This document shows, in pieces, positions 8,092 through 17,159 of a DNA stretch of 64,000 nt. The translations under genes were made by a program, and so were the position numbers. The notes beneath the pieces were generated by a model. That model had not been told where the DNA came from and searched no databases. It was given only the letters and a program-made list of their open reading frames with translations. Position 1 is the stretch's first letter. Each line of letters opens with the position of its first letter. Origin of the DNA: JANQRZ01 sp965215165 (GTDB lineage: Bacteria > Bacteroidota > Rhodothermia > Rhodothermales > JANQRZ01). The stretch is taken from assembly GCA_965215165.1 (NCBI GenBank), contig CBDCCX010000006.1, forward strand, positions 744,001 through 808,000, read 5' to 3'.

Positions 8092-9540
8092 ATGCCGGGC
8101 CGCCCTCGAGCCGGGCCAACACACGGGTTGGCTACGCTGCCTACTGACCTCCCCTCCACCGGCGCGCTGAACCCCGTCCACTGCATACCGTGCTGCATCG
8201 AGGCACCCCCGTCCTTCGAGCCGGAGGCGCGCTACGCGCTCGGCGTGCTCCTGGCCCCGCTCGGACTCGCGCCGGCCTGGGTCGGGCGGGACGCGCTCGC
8301 CGGGCCGGCGGTCTACTACGGTCCGGCCCCGGAGGGCCTGCCCGAGACGGTCCTCGCCCTGCGCCTCGCCCCGGAGACCCCCGCGTTCTTCGCCTCCGGC
8401 GCGACCTACGATCCCGCCGACGCGTCGACCCTGGGCGACCTCCCCATTCTCTTCCCCCGACTCCCGACGCCTGGCCGCCCGACCGTTGACTCCGCCGACC
8501 TGATCGCCTCGGCGTTCTTCTGGCTCAGCGGTTGGCAGGAGGCGAGCACGGCCGAGCGCGACGAGCACGGGCGCTTCCCGTACCGCGCCTCGGTGCAGGC
8601 TGCCCTCGGCTGCGCGGACGTGCCGGTCGTGGACCATTACCGGGAAATCCTGGCCGAGCAGCTCGACGCGCTCGGCGTCCCGGTCCGGCACTGGAGCTGG
8701 CAGGGGCGGCCGTGGGCCGTGGCGCTGACGCACGACGTGGACCTGCTCCGCAAGCGGCGGCTCGGTACGCTGGCTCGGGCGGTGGTCCGGCGCGACGGCC
8801 GGCGCGGCGCGGCCGTCCGGCAGGCCCTCACCGCCCCGAACCCGAGGCGGACGAGCCTCGCGCGCATGGCCGGGGCCGAGCGGCGGCGCGGCGTGGGCGC
8901 GACCTACTTCTTCAAGACCGCCGCGCGCGGCCCGTGGGACGTGCCGTACTCGACCCGCAGCCCGTGGCTCCGCCGGTTCGTCGGCAGGCTTCAGGCCGGC
9001 GGGTTCGAGGTCGGCCTCCACCCGAGCTACTTCGCGCACGATCATGCCGGCCACCTCGCCGAGGAGCGCGACCGGCTCGAAGCCCTCACCGGCGTGCCGC
9101 CGTCCGCCGTCCGCCAGCACTTTCTGCGGTGGGACGCCGCGACCCCGAGGCTTCAGCAGGCCGCCGGCTTCCGGCTCGACTCGACCCTCGGTTTCGCCCG
9201 GCAGCCCGGCTTCCGGCGCGGCACCTGTTTTCCGTTCCCGCTCTTCGACCTCCGGGCCAACGCCCCGCTCGGTCTATGGGAGCTGCCGCTCACGGTGATG
9301 GACACGGCGCTCTTCACCCACCTCGGCCTCGCGCCCGCCGCCGCCGAGCGGCGCATCCTCGGTCTCCTCGCCGCGTGCCGCCGCGTCGGGGGCGTCTGCG
9401 TGCTGCTCTGGCACAACACGCTCTACGACGAGGTCGACTTCCCCGGCCAGGCCGCCGTCTTCGAGCGGACCCTCGACCGGGCGCTCGCCGACGGGGCGGC
9501 GGTGCTGAGCCTGGGCACCGCGCTCGCGGCGATTCGCTGA
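8092..9540 (+). CDS. polysaccharide-deacetylase-like protein (DUF7033-type N-terminus)
   Basis: A two-part protein of up to 482 residues. The N-terminal third matches the style of DUF7033 proteins. The C-terminal half has NodB-like features: ALTHDVD (metal-site Asp region), GLHPSYFAHDH, a conserved PSAVRQHFLRWD stretch, and LLWHNTLYDE near the end. Such proteins occur in exopolysaccharide or glycan clusters of Bacteroidota and act on N-acetylated sugars. The start is uncertain: ATG 8092 is the only ATG, but the first 35 residues are not domain-like and TTG or GTG starts downstream are possible. The stop lies inside an 8-nt repeat array. Confidence 0.7.
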   Translation: MPGRPRAGPTHGLATLPTDLPSTGALNPVHCIPCCIEAPPSFEPEARYALGVLLAPLGLAPAWVGRDALAGPAVYYGPAPEGLPETVLALRLAPETPAFFASGATYDPADASTLGDLPILFPRLPTPGRPTVDSADLIASAFFWLSGWQEASTAERDEHGRFPYRASVQAALGCADVPVVDHYREILAEQLDALGVPVRHWSWQGRPWAVALTHDVDLLRKRRLGTLARAVVRRDGRRGAAVRQALTAPNPRRTSLARMAGAERRRGVGATYFFKTAARGPWDVPYSTRSPWLRRFVGRLQAGGFEVGLHPSYFAHDHAGHLAEERDRLEALTGVPPSAVRQHFLRWDAATPRLQQAAGFRLDSTLGFARQPGFRRGTCFPFPLFDLRANAPLGLWELPLTVMDTALFTHLGLAPAAAERRILGLLAACRRVGGVCVLLWHNTLYDEVDFPGQAAVFERTLDRALADGAAVLSLGTALAAIR

Positions 9541-9604
9541 TTGAGTGATTCGCCGATTGGGTGGCTGAAAGACAACCGGCGACTCTCCCAATCACCCAAT
9601 GCCC
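9539..9604. repeat. inverted 8-nt periodic repeats spanning the stop codon
   Basis: Left half: GATTGAGT, GATTCGCC, GATTGGGT, GGCTGAAA, beginning inside the TGA stop of the deacetylase-like gene. Right half: GACTCTCC, CAATCACC, CAATGCCC, the complementary sense of the same octads. The two halves can pair (GATTGGGTG with CACCCAAT). Located 69 bases before the histidine kinase start. Confidence 0.75.
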
Positions 9605-9672
9605 ACTGGCCTGCGGATCAGCCCAGCCGCTAGGCCGTTGGAGCCGTCGCCCCTTCGAACCCTCTCCGCCTT

Positions 9673-12600
9673 ATGCCCGACTCCACGATCTCGGTCGCCC
9701 TTCAGACCGAGCTGCTCGACCGGCTCCCGCTTGGCGTCCTCGTCTACCACCTCGGCGACCCCGGCGACCCCGGCTCGCTCCGCCTCGTGCAGGCCAACAA
9801 GGCCACCTCGCGCGCCATCGGGTTCGACGTGCGGCAGGACCTCGGACGGACGATCCGCGAGGCCTCGCCCCAGGTCCTCGAGACCGAGTTGCCGGCGGCC
9901 TACGCCGAGATCGCGCAGGGCGGGCCGGGCCGCGACCTCGGGGAGATCGAGTACGGCGACGACCGCATCGAGCCCGGGATCTTCCGGGTGAGCGCCTTCC
10001 CACTCCCGGACCGCCACGTCGGAATCGTCTTCGAGGAGGTCTCGCAGCAGCGCTCGGAGGAGGAGGCCCGGCTGCTCGCGGTCGTGGACAACCTCCCGGC
10101 ACTGGCCTGGAGCGCCCGGCCCGACGGCCACATCGACTTCTACAACAGCCGCTGGTACGAGTACACCGGCACCACGCCCGAGGAGATGGAGGGCTGGGGC
10201 TGGAAGGCGGTCCACGACCCGGACATCCTCCCGTCGGTCATCGAGCGCTGGCAGCACTCGATCGACACCGGCGAGCCGTTCGAGATGGAGTTCCCGCTCC
10301 GCGCGGTGGACGGCACCTTCCGCTGGTTCCTCACCCGCGTCCGCCCGCTGCGCGACGCCGAGGGCGAGATCACGCGGTGGGTGGGCACGAACTCCGACAT
10401 CCACGACGCGCGTGCGGCGGAGGCCGCGCTGCGCGAGAGCGAGGCCCGCTTCCGCGACCTCTTCGCCGCCATCGACGAAGGGTTCTGCCTCGCTGAGATG
10501 GTCCTCGACGCCGACGGGCAGCCGGTGAGCTACCGCTTCCTCGAGGTCAACCCGCTCTTCGAGGAGATGAGCGGGCTGACCGACGCCGGCGGGCGGACGA
10601 TCCACGAGCTGGCGCCGGACATCGAGCCGCACTGGGTCGAGACCTACGCCCGCGCCGCTCTCGGCGGCGAGGCGATCCGCTTCGAGAGCCGCTCCGAGGC
10701 GCTCGGGCGGTGGTTCGACGTGTTCGCCGCGCCCGTCGAGCCGCGCGGCCGCTTCGCCGTCGTGTTCAAGGACGTCACCGAGCAGAAGGAGGCCGAGCAG
10801 GCGCTCGCCGAGAGCGAGGCCCACTACCGCTTCATGAGCGAGACCCTCCAGCAGCAGATCTGGACCGCCCGGCCCGACGGCCAGCTCGACTTCGTCAACC
10901 ACTACGTCCTCGGCTACTTCGGGCGGAGCTATGACGAGATGATCGGGCTGGGCTGGCAGGGCGTCGTCCACGAGGACGACCTCCCCCGCGTCGCCGAGCG
11001 GTGGAGCCGGGCGCTCGAGACCGGCGACCCCTACGAGGTCGAGTTCCGGCTCCGCAACGCCGAAGACGGCTCGTGGCGGTGGCACCTCGGCCGGGCCAGC
11101 GCCCTGCGCGACGACCGGGGGGAGATCGTCAAGTGGTTCGGAGCCAACACCGACATCCACGCCAAGAAGAAGATCGAGACCGTGATGGTCGAGGCCAACC
11201 GGGCGCTCGAAGGGCACGTCGCCGAGCGGACCCAGGAGCTCGAAGGCTTCTCCGAGGACCTCAAGCTGCTCCACCGCATCACCACCACGCGCCACGCGTC
11301 GCCCGAGGAGGTCTTCCAGGAGTACCTCCGCGCCGGCTGCGAGATCTTCGAGATGCCCATCGGCATCCTCAGCGAGACCCCGCTCGACGAGGCGACAGGC
11401 ACACGGACCTACCGCCTCCACACCGTCGAGTCCCCCGTGCCCGAGGTCGTGGCCGGCCTCGAGATGCCGATCAGTGAGGCCTTCTGCGACGCCGTCGTCG
11501 AGCGCGGCCGGACCGTCAGCTACGCCGACGTGTGCAGCGAGGGCGACGAGGTGGCGTGCAAGGCCGCCCACGCCGAGCACGGCCTGAACTCGTTCATTGG
11601 CACGCCACTCGTGGTCGACGGCGAGCTGTTCGGGACGCTCAACTTCGTCTCGCCCGAGCCGCGCCCCCAAGGCTTCGCCCCGCACGAGCACGAGCTGATC
11701 GAGGTCATGGCCGAGTCGGTGGTGCAGATGCTGAGTCTCCAGCGCGCCGAGCGCCGCAGCGCCGAGGCCGAGGCCCGCTCGCGCTCGATCGTCCACACCG
11801 TCGAGGAAGGCCTGATGCTCGTCGAGGCCGATGGAACTGTGCTGATGAGCAACCCCGCCGCGCGCCGGATGCTCGGGCTCGAGGCCGAGGGGGTGTTGGG
11901 CGGCGTCACTGGCCCGCCGCGCTGGCAGGTCATCTACCCAGACGGCACGCCGGTCCCAGACCACGATCTCCCCGAGCGGTCGGTGTTCCTCAGCGGGCAG
12001 CCGATGCGCGGCGTCGTGCAGGGCATCGTCGGCGAGAACGGGCTGACGCGGTGGTTCTCGGTCAACGCCCGCCCCGCCGGGCGCGGCGAGGACGAGGCGG
12101 TGACCTCGGTCGTGGTCTCGTTCAACGACATCACCGAGCAGCTCCACGTCGAGCAGTCGCTCAAGCGCAACGCCGAGCAGCTCGCCGAGCGCAACGCCGA
12201 GCTCGAGCAGTTCGCCTACGTCGCCAGCCACGACCTCCAGGAGCCGCTCCGCATGGTGTCGAGCTTCCTCCAGCTCCTCCAGCGCCGCTACGCCGACCAG
12301 CTCGACGAGACCGCCGACGAGTACATCGCCTACGCCGTCGATGGGGCCAAGCGGATGCAGGTCCTCATCCAGGACCTGCTCGCCTACAGCCGCGTCGGCA
12401 CGCGGGGCAAGGCCTTCAAGCCGGTCGACGTCGGCCGCACGCTCGAGACCGTCCTGACCGACCTCGGCCCGGCGCTCGAGGACACGGGCGCGACCGTCGA
12501 GGCAGGCGCCCTCCCGACCCTTCCGGCCGACGAAACGCAGCTCCGGCAGCTCTTGCAAAACCTCGTCGCGAACGCCATCAAGTTCCACGGCGACAAGACC

Positions 12601-12903
12601 CCGGTCGTCCGCGTCAGCGCCGAGGAGGCCGAGGAGGACGGCCGCGCTTTGTGGCGCATCGCCGTCGCCGACAATGGCATCGGGATCGAGCCGCACCACG
12701 CCGAGCGCGTCTTCCAGATCTTCCAGCGCCTCCACACGAGGGACGAGTACGAGGGAACGGGGATCGGCTTGGCGATGTGCAAGAAGATCGTCGAGCGCCA
12801 CGGTGGCCGCATCTGGTTCGAGTCGGAACCCGGCGACGGTACGACGTTCTACTTCACGATCCCCCTGTCCCAGCCCACTCCTCCTGACCGTGCCGATGGT
12901 TGA
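9673..12903 (+). CDS. multi-PAS/GAF sensor histidine kinase
   Basis: Soluble hybrid-type sensor of 1076 residues; no membrane segment or signal peptide is visible. In order: a PAS-like region (about 10-135), a PAS/PAC unit (about 135-250, YNSRWYEYTGTTPEEM), another PAS (about 255-375), a PAS/PAC (about 380-500, FVNHYVLGYFGRSYDEM), a GAF domain (about 530-690), a last PAS (about 700-830), then HisKA with phospho-acceptor His853 in ASHDLQEPLRM and a HATPase_c with NLVANAIKF and DNGIGIEP boxes intact. The SHDLQEPLR type is usual in phytochrome-like and cyanobacterial kinases paired with Rcp1-type regulators. The next gene is exactly such a regulator and overlaps by 8 bases, so they form a two-component pair. 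The signal is unknown. Confidence 0.93.
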   Translation: MPDSTISVALQTELLDRLPLGVLVYHLGDPGDPGSLRLVQANKATSRAIGFDVRQDLGRTIREASPQVLETELPAAYAEIAQGGPGRDLGEIEYGDDRIEPGIFRVSAFPLPDRHVGIVFEEVSQQRSEEEARLLAVVDNLPALAWSARPDGHIDFYNSRWYEYTGTTPEEMEGWGWKAVHDPDILPSVIERWQHSIDTGEPFEMEFPLRAVDGTFRWFLTRVRPLRDAEGEITRWVGTNSDIHDARAAEAALRESEARFRDLFAAIDEGFCLAEMVLDADGQPVSYRFLEVNPLFEEMSGLTDAGGRTIHELAPDIEPHWVETYARAALGGEAIRFESRSEALGRWFDVFAAPVEPRGRFAVVFKDVTEQKEAEQALAESEAHYRFMSETLQQQIWTARPDGQLDFVNHYVLGYFGRSYDEMIGLGWQGVVHEDDLPRVAERWSRALETGDPYEVEFRLRNAEDGSWRWHLGRASALRDDRGEIVKWFGANTDIHAKKKIETVMVEANRALEGHVAERTQELEGFSEDLKLLHRITTTRHASPEEVFQEYLRAGCEIFEMPIGILSETPLDEATGTRTYRLHTVESPVPEVVAGLEMPISEAFCDAVVERGRTVSYADVCSEGDEVACKAAHAEHGLNSFIGTPLVVDGELFGTLNFVSPEPRPQGFAPHEHELIEVMAESVVQMLSLQRAERRSAEAEARSRSIVHTVEEGLMLVEADGTVLMSNPAARRMLGLEAEGVLGGVTGPPRWQVIYPDGTPVPDHDLPERSVFLSGQPMRGVVQGIVGENGLTRWFSVNARPAGRGEDEAVTSVVVSFNDITEQLHVEQSLKRNAEQLAERNAELEQFAYVASHDLQEPLRMVSSFLQLLQRRYADQLDETADEYIAYAVDGAKRMQVLIQDLLAYSRVGTRGKAFKPVDVGRTLETVLTDLGPALEDTGATVEAGALPTLPADETQLRQLLQNLVANAIKFHGDKTPVVRVSAEEAEEDGRALWRIAVADNGIGIEPHHAERVFQIFQRLHTRDEYEGTGIGLAMCKKIVERHGGRIWFESEPGDGTTFYFTIPLSQPTPPDRADG

Positions 12904-13339
12904 CACCGCCCCCCGCCCGATCGAAATCCTCCTCGTCGAGGACAGCCCCGGCGACGTCACGCTGACGATCGAGGCCCTGCGCGACGCCAAGGTCGCCAAC
13001 AACCTCCACGTCGCGCGCGACGGCGAGGAGGCGCTCCGCTTCCTCCGCCGCGAGGGCAAGTTCGAGAGCGCCCCGCGCCCGGACCTGATGCTGCTGGACC
13101 TCAACATGCCCAAGATGGGCGGCCGCGAGGTGCTGGCTGAGATGCGCGCCGACGACCGGTTCAAGAAGATCCCCGTCGTGGTGCTGACCACGTCGCAGAG
13201 CGAGGACGACGTGGCCGCCGTCTACGACCTAGCCGCCAACTGCTACGTCGCCAAGCCGGTGGACCTGGACCAGTTCCTCGAGGTCGTCCGCGCCATCGAC
13301 GACTTCTGGCTGTCGCTCGTCAAGCTGCCCTCCGAGTAA
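12896..13339 (+). CDS. single-domain response regulator (Rcp1-like)
   Basis: Stand-alone receiver of 147 residues without an output domain. It has the acidic pair VEDSPGD, phospho-acceptor Asp68 in LLDLNMPKM, conserved Thr/Ser in LTTSQSE and Lys120 in AKPVDLDQF. The NVEDSPGD...PDLxLLDLNMP layout matches phytochrome-partner regulators of the Rcp1 type. It overlaps the kinase stop by 8 bases, so coupled translation and direct partnership are very likely. The output is probably by protein contact, perhaps with the receiver/pseudokinase protein encoded next. Confidence 0.93.
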   Translation: MVDTAPRPIEILLVEDSPGDVTLTIEALRDAKVANNLHVARDGEEALRFLRREGKFESAPRPDLMLLDLNMPKMGGREVLAEMRADDRFKKIPVVVLTTSQSEDDVAAVYDLAANCYVAKPVDLDQFLEVVRAIDDFWLSLVKLPSE

Positions 13340-13471
13340 GGGTTTTTCGGCGTGGGGGGAATCGAGAGAAAGGGGGGATCGCGACCTGAACCGCCGGCGC
13401 AAAGAATTAAGGAGTGGTAGTTCCCTCTCTGCTCTCCCGGCCCCCCACGCCCTCACAAACCTTCCCTCGCC

Positions 13472-14578
13472 GTGACCCGCATTCTGCTCGTAGAGGACAA
13501 CCCCGGCGACGCCGTGATCTTCCGCGAAAAGATCGGCGCGAGCGAGGTGGAGCACGAGCTGGTCCACGCCAAGCGCCTGAGCGAAGGCATCGAGCGGATC
13601 GGCGATACGGCGTTCGACATTCTGATGGTGGACCTCTCGCTGCCGGACGCGCACGGCATGGACACCGTCCGGCAGGTGCGCGCTGCGGCCCCGCACCTGC
13701 CGCTGATCGTGCTCACGGGGCTGGACGACGCCACGGCCGCCGCCGAGGCCAAGAACCTCGGAGCCGTCGACTACCTCGTCAAGTGGTACGTCGACAGTCC
13801 GTCGCTGGCGCGGTACATCCGCTACGCCATCGCCCAGAACGAGATGAACGGCGGCGGGGGCGCGCCGCCCCCCGCGCCGGACGAGGTCGTCGTCGAAGGC
13901 CAGATCGTGCGGCCCGTGGACGCTGCCGCCGAGACCGAGCTCAAAGCGATGCAGCCCGCCGAACCGGCGTCGCCCCCTGAGGCGGAGCCGGTCGGTGGCG
14001 GGCCGGCGGGCTCGGCCTCGCCGCTGGCGTCGGCGGATCTGCTACGCGAGGCGGCCGAGGCGGCCCTCGCCTTCGCCCGGCACGCCGAGCGGCGCAGCGC
14101 GTGGATGGCGGACGTGCTCCGCTCCACGCTCGACCTCCAACGCGTCGCCTCGGGCGAGGTCGAGGTGCGCGCCGAGCCGGTGGACGTGCTCGACCTGGCG
14201 CGGCAGGCGGTGGGCGCGCAGCGCGATCTCGCGATGCAGCGCGGCCTTCCGCTCCACATCGCCTCGGACCACAAGAAAGTCATGGCCGAGGCCGACCGCA
14301 ACCTCGTGCTGAACCTCATGCGCCGACTGGTCGTCGACGCCTTGCAATCGGCCGATGCCGAAGGCGTCCGGCTGCGCGTGGCGGTCGAGGGCCAGGGGAC
14401 GCTCGTCGAGGCCGTCTGGACCGAGAGCGGGGCCTCGCTCGATGCGGCGGCGGCCTGCGTGGCGCTCGGGCGGAGCGTCGTAGAGCAAGCGGCGCTCCTC
14501 GCTGGTGGCGACGCGGCCCACACCGCCGACGCCTCGGGACGGCACGTGCTCACGCTCCAACTGCCGGGGCCGGCTTGA
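13472..14578 (+). CDS. receiver domain fused to a degenerate histidine-kinase module
   Basis: A 368-residue protein starting with GTG. Residues 1-122 are a full receiver: VEDNPGD, Asp54 in LMVDLSLPD, Lys104. Residues about 125-190 are a Pro/Ala/Glu linker. Residues about 190-368 follow the order of a kinase core (helical hairpin ending LDLQRVASGEVEVRAEPVDVLDLARQAV, then an ATPase-like fold), but no SHELR/SHDLQ phospho-acceptor box is present, the N-box is NLMRRLVVDAL (key Asn replaced by Arg), and the DxGxG box is lost. I infer an inactive pseudokinase or dimerisation/ATP-sensing module under receiver control. It belongs to the same signalling locus, 132 bases after the regulator. Confidence 0.78.
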   Translation: MTRILLVEDNPGDAVIFREKIGASEVEHELVHAKRLSEGIERIGDTAFDILMVDLSLPDAHGMDTVRQVRAAAPHLPLIVLTGLDDATAAAEAKNLGAVDYLVKWYVDSPSLARYIRYAIAQNEMNGGGGAPPPAPDEVVVEGQIVRPVDAAAETELKAMQPAEPASPPEAEPVGGGPAGSASPLASADLLREAAEAALAFARHAERRSAWMADVLRSTLDLQRVASGEVEVRAEPVDVLDLARQAVGAQRDLAMQRGLPLHIASDHKKVMAEADRNLVLNLMRRLVVDALQSADAEGVRLRVAVEGQGTLVEAVWTESGASLDAAAACVALGRSVVEQAALLAGGDAAHTADASGRHVLTLQLPGPA

Positions 14579-15258
14579 GCGAGGCCCTGATCGTCTTCGC
14601 CAAGCGCCCCGAGCCGGGCGCGGTTAAGACCCGGCTGACGCCTGTCCTGACCGCCGCCGAGGCGGCCCGGCTCTACGACGCCTTTCTGCGCGACAGCCTC
14701 GACGCCTACGCCGGCCTCGCCCTAGACCGGTCGCTCGGCGTGCGGCTCTACCTCACCGGCAGTGGCGACCCGGTGGAGCCTCTGCCCGGCGGGGTCTCGG
14801 TCCACGAGCAACGGGGCGAGGGCCTGGGCGCGCGGATGCTGAACGCCTTCGTCGAAACCTTCGTCGCCGGGGCCGAGCGGGTCGCGGTCATCGGCACCGA
14901 CCACCCGACGCTGCCGCCCGCGTTCGTCGCCCGCGCCTTCGAGGAGCTGCGGACGCCGTTCTCGGTCGTCCTCGGCCCGAGCGACGACGGGGGCTACTAC
15001 CTGCTCGGGATGAACGAGCTCTACCCGGCGCTCTTCGAGGGCATGACCTACAGCCACCCCGATGTGTTCGCCCACACCCTCGACCGCGCCGAGATGACGG
15101 GGGCGGGCGTGAGCGTCCTCCCGTCCTGGTATGACGTCGACATGCCCGCTGCGCTACGCCGTCTCGCCGCCGATCTCGATGGCGGGGCGGGCCCAGAGGC
15201 ACGCAGAACCCGTGAAGTCCTCGGCGCGCTCAGGGAGAAGTACGGCGCGTGGACGTAG
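14575..15258 (+). CDS. DUF2064 / TIGR04282-type glycosyltransferase-like protein
   Basis: A 227-residue protein with a nucleotide-sugar-transferase fold: IVFAKRPEPGAVKTRL at the N-terminus, IGTDHPTLP in the middle and GPSDDGGYYLLGM later. These are hallmarks of the DUF2064 family, of which one branch is associated with arsenosugar synthesis. No other arsenic gene is in the window, so that role is not assigned. Start TTG at 14575 overlaps the preceding stop (TTGA); no ATG is available near the conserved N-terminus. Confidence 0.82.
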   Translation: MSEALIVFAKRPEPGAVKTRLTPVLTAAEAARLYDAFLRDSLDAYAGLALDRSLGVRLYLTGSGDPVEPLPGGVSVHEQRGEGLGARMLNAFVETFVAGAERVAVIGTDHPTLPPAFVARAFEELRTPFSVVLGPSDDGGYYLLGMNELYPALFEGMTYSHPDVFAHTLDRAEMTGAGVSVLPSWYDVDMPAALRRLAADLDGGAGPEARRTREVLGALREKYGAWT

Positions 15259-15362
15259 ATTGACGGCTACTGCGCGAAATGCAGACCCTTAACTCTTCCC
15301 TTTGTGCCAACCCCACTCAGCCGCCGCGCTGATAAGGCTGAGTCCCCCACGTCTCCCACGCT

Positions 15363-16421
15363 ATGCAAACCGTAACCGCCCCCGCCCAGCAGTCCCTCGC
15401 CAACGGGGGCGGCAAGCTCAAGACGCTCGAGCAGTTCATTATCGAGCGCCAGGGCGACGTCCCCGGCTCGACGGGCCAGTTCTCGCGCCTGCTCCGCGAC
15501 ATCTCGCTGGCGGCCAAGATCGTCGACCGCGACGTACGCAAGGCCGGCCTGGTCGACATCTTCGGCGAGGCCGGCGGCGAGAACGCCACCGGCGATACCC
15601 AGAAGAAGCTCGACGTGCTCGCCCACGACGAGTTCGTCCGCGCGCTCCGGCGCGGCGGCGAGGTCTGCATGATCGGCTCCGAGGAGCACGACGAGGCCAT
15701 CCCGCTCAAGACCGAGGGCCACAGTGGCCGCTACATCGTGCTGATGGACCCGCTCGACGGCTCCTCGAACGTCGACGTCAACGTGTCCATCGGCACCATC
15801 TTCTCCGTCTACCGCCTGCCCGAGGGCTGCACCAGCCCCGAGGCCGAGCACGCGCTCCAGCCCGGCCGCGACCAGGTCGCCGCCGGCTACGTCGTCTACG
15901 GCTCCTCCACGATGCTCGTCTACACGACCGGCAACGGCGTCAACGGCTTCACGCTCGACCCGTCGATCGGCGAGTTCCTGCTCTCGCACCCGGACATCCA
16001 GACGCCGAGCGCGGGCCGCATCTACTCGATCAACGAGGGCAACTACCGCTCGTGGGAGGACGGCACCAAGCAGTACATCAAGTGGCTCCAGGTCGAGGAC
16101 GACGACACGCAGCGCCCCTACACGGCGCGCTACATCGGCTCGTTCGTCGCCGACTTCCACCGCAACCTGCTCAAGGGCGGGGTCTACATCTACCCGGCGA
16201 ATGTGCGCGACCCGCGGGGCAAGCTCCGCCTGATGTACGAGGCCAACCCGATGGCGTTCATCGTCGAGCAGGCCGGCGGCCGCGCCTCGACCGGCTCCCA
16301 GCCGATCCTCGACGTCGTCCCGGAGAAGCTGCACCAGCGGTGCCCGGTCTACATCGGCAGCGCCGACATGGTCGAGATGGCCGAGGACTTCGTCGCCGGC
16401 CGCCGCACGCTCGGCGGCTAG
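15363..16421 (+). CDS. fbp: fructose-1,6-bisphosphatase class I
   Basis: Hydrolyses fructose 1,6-bisphosphate to fructose 6-phosphate in gluconeogenesis. The 352-residue protein has the class I signature DPLDGSSNVDVN with the metal-binding acidic residues, the upstream GEAGGENATGDTQKKLD, and the substrate stretch FVADFHRNLLKGGVY. The length is normal. With the glyoxylate enzymes at 28-31 kb it completes a path from acetyl units to sugars. The 104-base upstream gap shows no convincing promoter. Confidence 0.96.
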   Translation: MQTVTAPAQQSLANGGGKLKTLEQFIIERQGDVPGSTGQFSRLLRDISLAAKIVDRDVRKAGLVDIFGEAGGENATGDTQKKLDVLAHDEFVRALRRGGEVCMIGSEEHDEAIPLKTEGHSGRYIVLMDPLDGSSNVDVNVSIGTIFSVYRLPEGCTSPEAEHALQPGRDQVAAGYVVYGSSTMLVYTTGNGVNGFTLDPSIGEFLLSHPDIQTPSAGRIYSINEGNYRSWEDGTKQYIKWLQVEDDDTQRPYTARYIGSFVADFHRNLLKGGVYIYPANVRDPRGKLRLMYEANPMAFIVEQAGGRASTGSQPILDVVPEKLHQRCPVYIGSADMVEMAEDFVAGRRTLGG

Positions 16422-16484
16422 GAACGGTGCGGTAGCCCGGTCGTAGTCCATGCTCTAAACCGAAGCATCACATTGGGAGGGGCT

Positions 16485-16679
16485 ATGAACGCCGTCGTCC
16501 AGAAGATCGAGAGCCTGTCTCCAGAATTGCAGCAGCAGGTGGAGGACTTCGTAGATTTCATCAGATTGAGGCGGCCTCATTCGCGCAGAGGGGTGCTACG
16601 TCAGGGTTGGGGCGGTGGCCTCCGAGATCTGCGCGACGACTACACGGCGCTAGAGTTGCAAAAGAAGGCGTTGGAATAG
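16485..16679 (+). CDS. DUF2281-type antitoxin-like protein
   Basis: A 64-residue protein with the pattern of the DUF2281 family (IESLSPELQQQVEDFVDFIRLR), a VapB-like antitoxin group usually encoded before a PIN toxin. A clear Shine-Dalgarno (GGGAGG, 16475-16480) lies five bases before the ATG at 16485, which fixes the start over the TTG at 16473. It is followed after 15 bases by a broken PIN gene, so this antitoxin may now be an orphan. Confidence 0.78.
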   Translation: MNAVVQKIESLSPELQQQVEDFVDFIRLRRPHSRRGVLRQGWGGGLRDLRDDYTALELQKKALE

Positions 16680-16694
16680 CGGGGAGACTGAACC

Positions 16695-17101
16695 GTGTAT
16701 CTCGTGGATACCAACGTCTGGCTCGAAAGGCTTCTCGAACAGGAGCGGGCTGGGGAGGTTCGGCAGTTCCTCGGCCACGTGCCGTCGGAGCAGCTCAACC
16801 TGACCGACTTTGCGTTACACTCCATCGCTGTCATCCCGAGCAGGCTCGGACGTGTGGGATTGCTCGAACAGTTTGTGCGCGACGTACTCGTAGAAGGGGC
16901 AGTCGGGGTCGCGTAGATTGGGCGGGTAAACACGGCCGGAGTACCCACCTAGGAGAGAAGGCTGGCCTCGACTTCGACGACGCCTATCAGTATGCCGCCG
17001 CCGAGCGGTTCGACCTCCAGATCGTCAGTTTCGATACGGACTTCGACCGGACCGACCGTGGCTGCGCGACGCCGGCCGATGTGCTTCAGCGTCTGAGCTG
17101 A
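16695..17101 (+). pseudogene. PIN-domain (VapC-like) toxin, frameshifted
   Basis: Begins GTG with LVDTNVWLERLLEQ, the first acidic residue of a PIN RNase, and stays in frame to a TAG at 16914-16916 (73 residues). The rest of the domain, GLDFDDAYQYAAAERFDLQIVSFD, including the other acidic residues, is in the third frame and ends at 17101. The two parts join into one normal-length (~135 residue) PIN protein if the frame is restored between about 16885 and 16915. So the toxin is disrupted, either truly or by a sequencing error. Its antitoxin gene is intact. Confidence 0.8.
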
Positions 17102-17111
17102 GAAAACAAAA

Positions 17112-17139
17112 GCCCCGGCCTGCCGAAGCAGACCGGGGC
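17112..17139 (-). terminator. hairpin terminator for the minus-strand gene
   Basis: GCCCCGGCCTGC, loop CGAA, GCAGACCGGGGC: one strong stem with a single mismatch. On the minus strand it is followed by CTTTTGTTTTC, the expected T-rich tail, so it terminates the envelope-protein gene at 17160-17720. Confidence 0.8.
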
Positions 17140-17159
17140 CTCAGACGAAGCGCGCGAAC

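Noticed and set aside
7999..9120. N-terminal extension of ppiD by about 370 residues antisense to the deacetylase-like gene
   Set aside because: The membrane anchor and family start at ATG 7998; the extension has no recognisable domain and overlaps a well-supported gene.
9592..13191. Very long open frame on the minus strand opposite the histidine kinase (and similar ones at 15267-16451, 59580-63617 and elsewhere)
   Set aside because: Composition is Arg/Gly/Val/Asp/Leu-biased without domains. It is the usual antisense shadow of high-GC genes whose sense frames carry clear motifs.
14575..15258. Arsenosugar biosynthesis role for the DUF2064 protein
   Set aside because: Only the family name points there; no arsenic methylation or radical-SAM partner gene is in the window.
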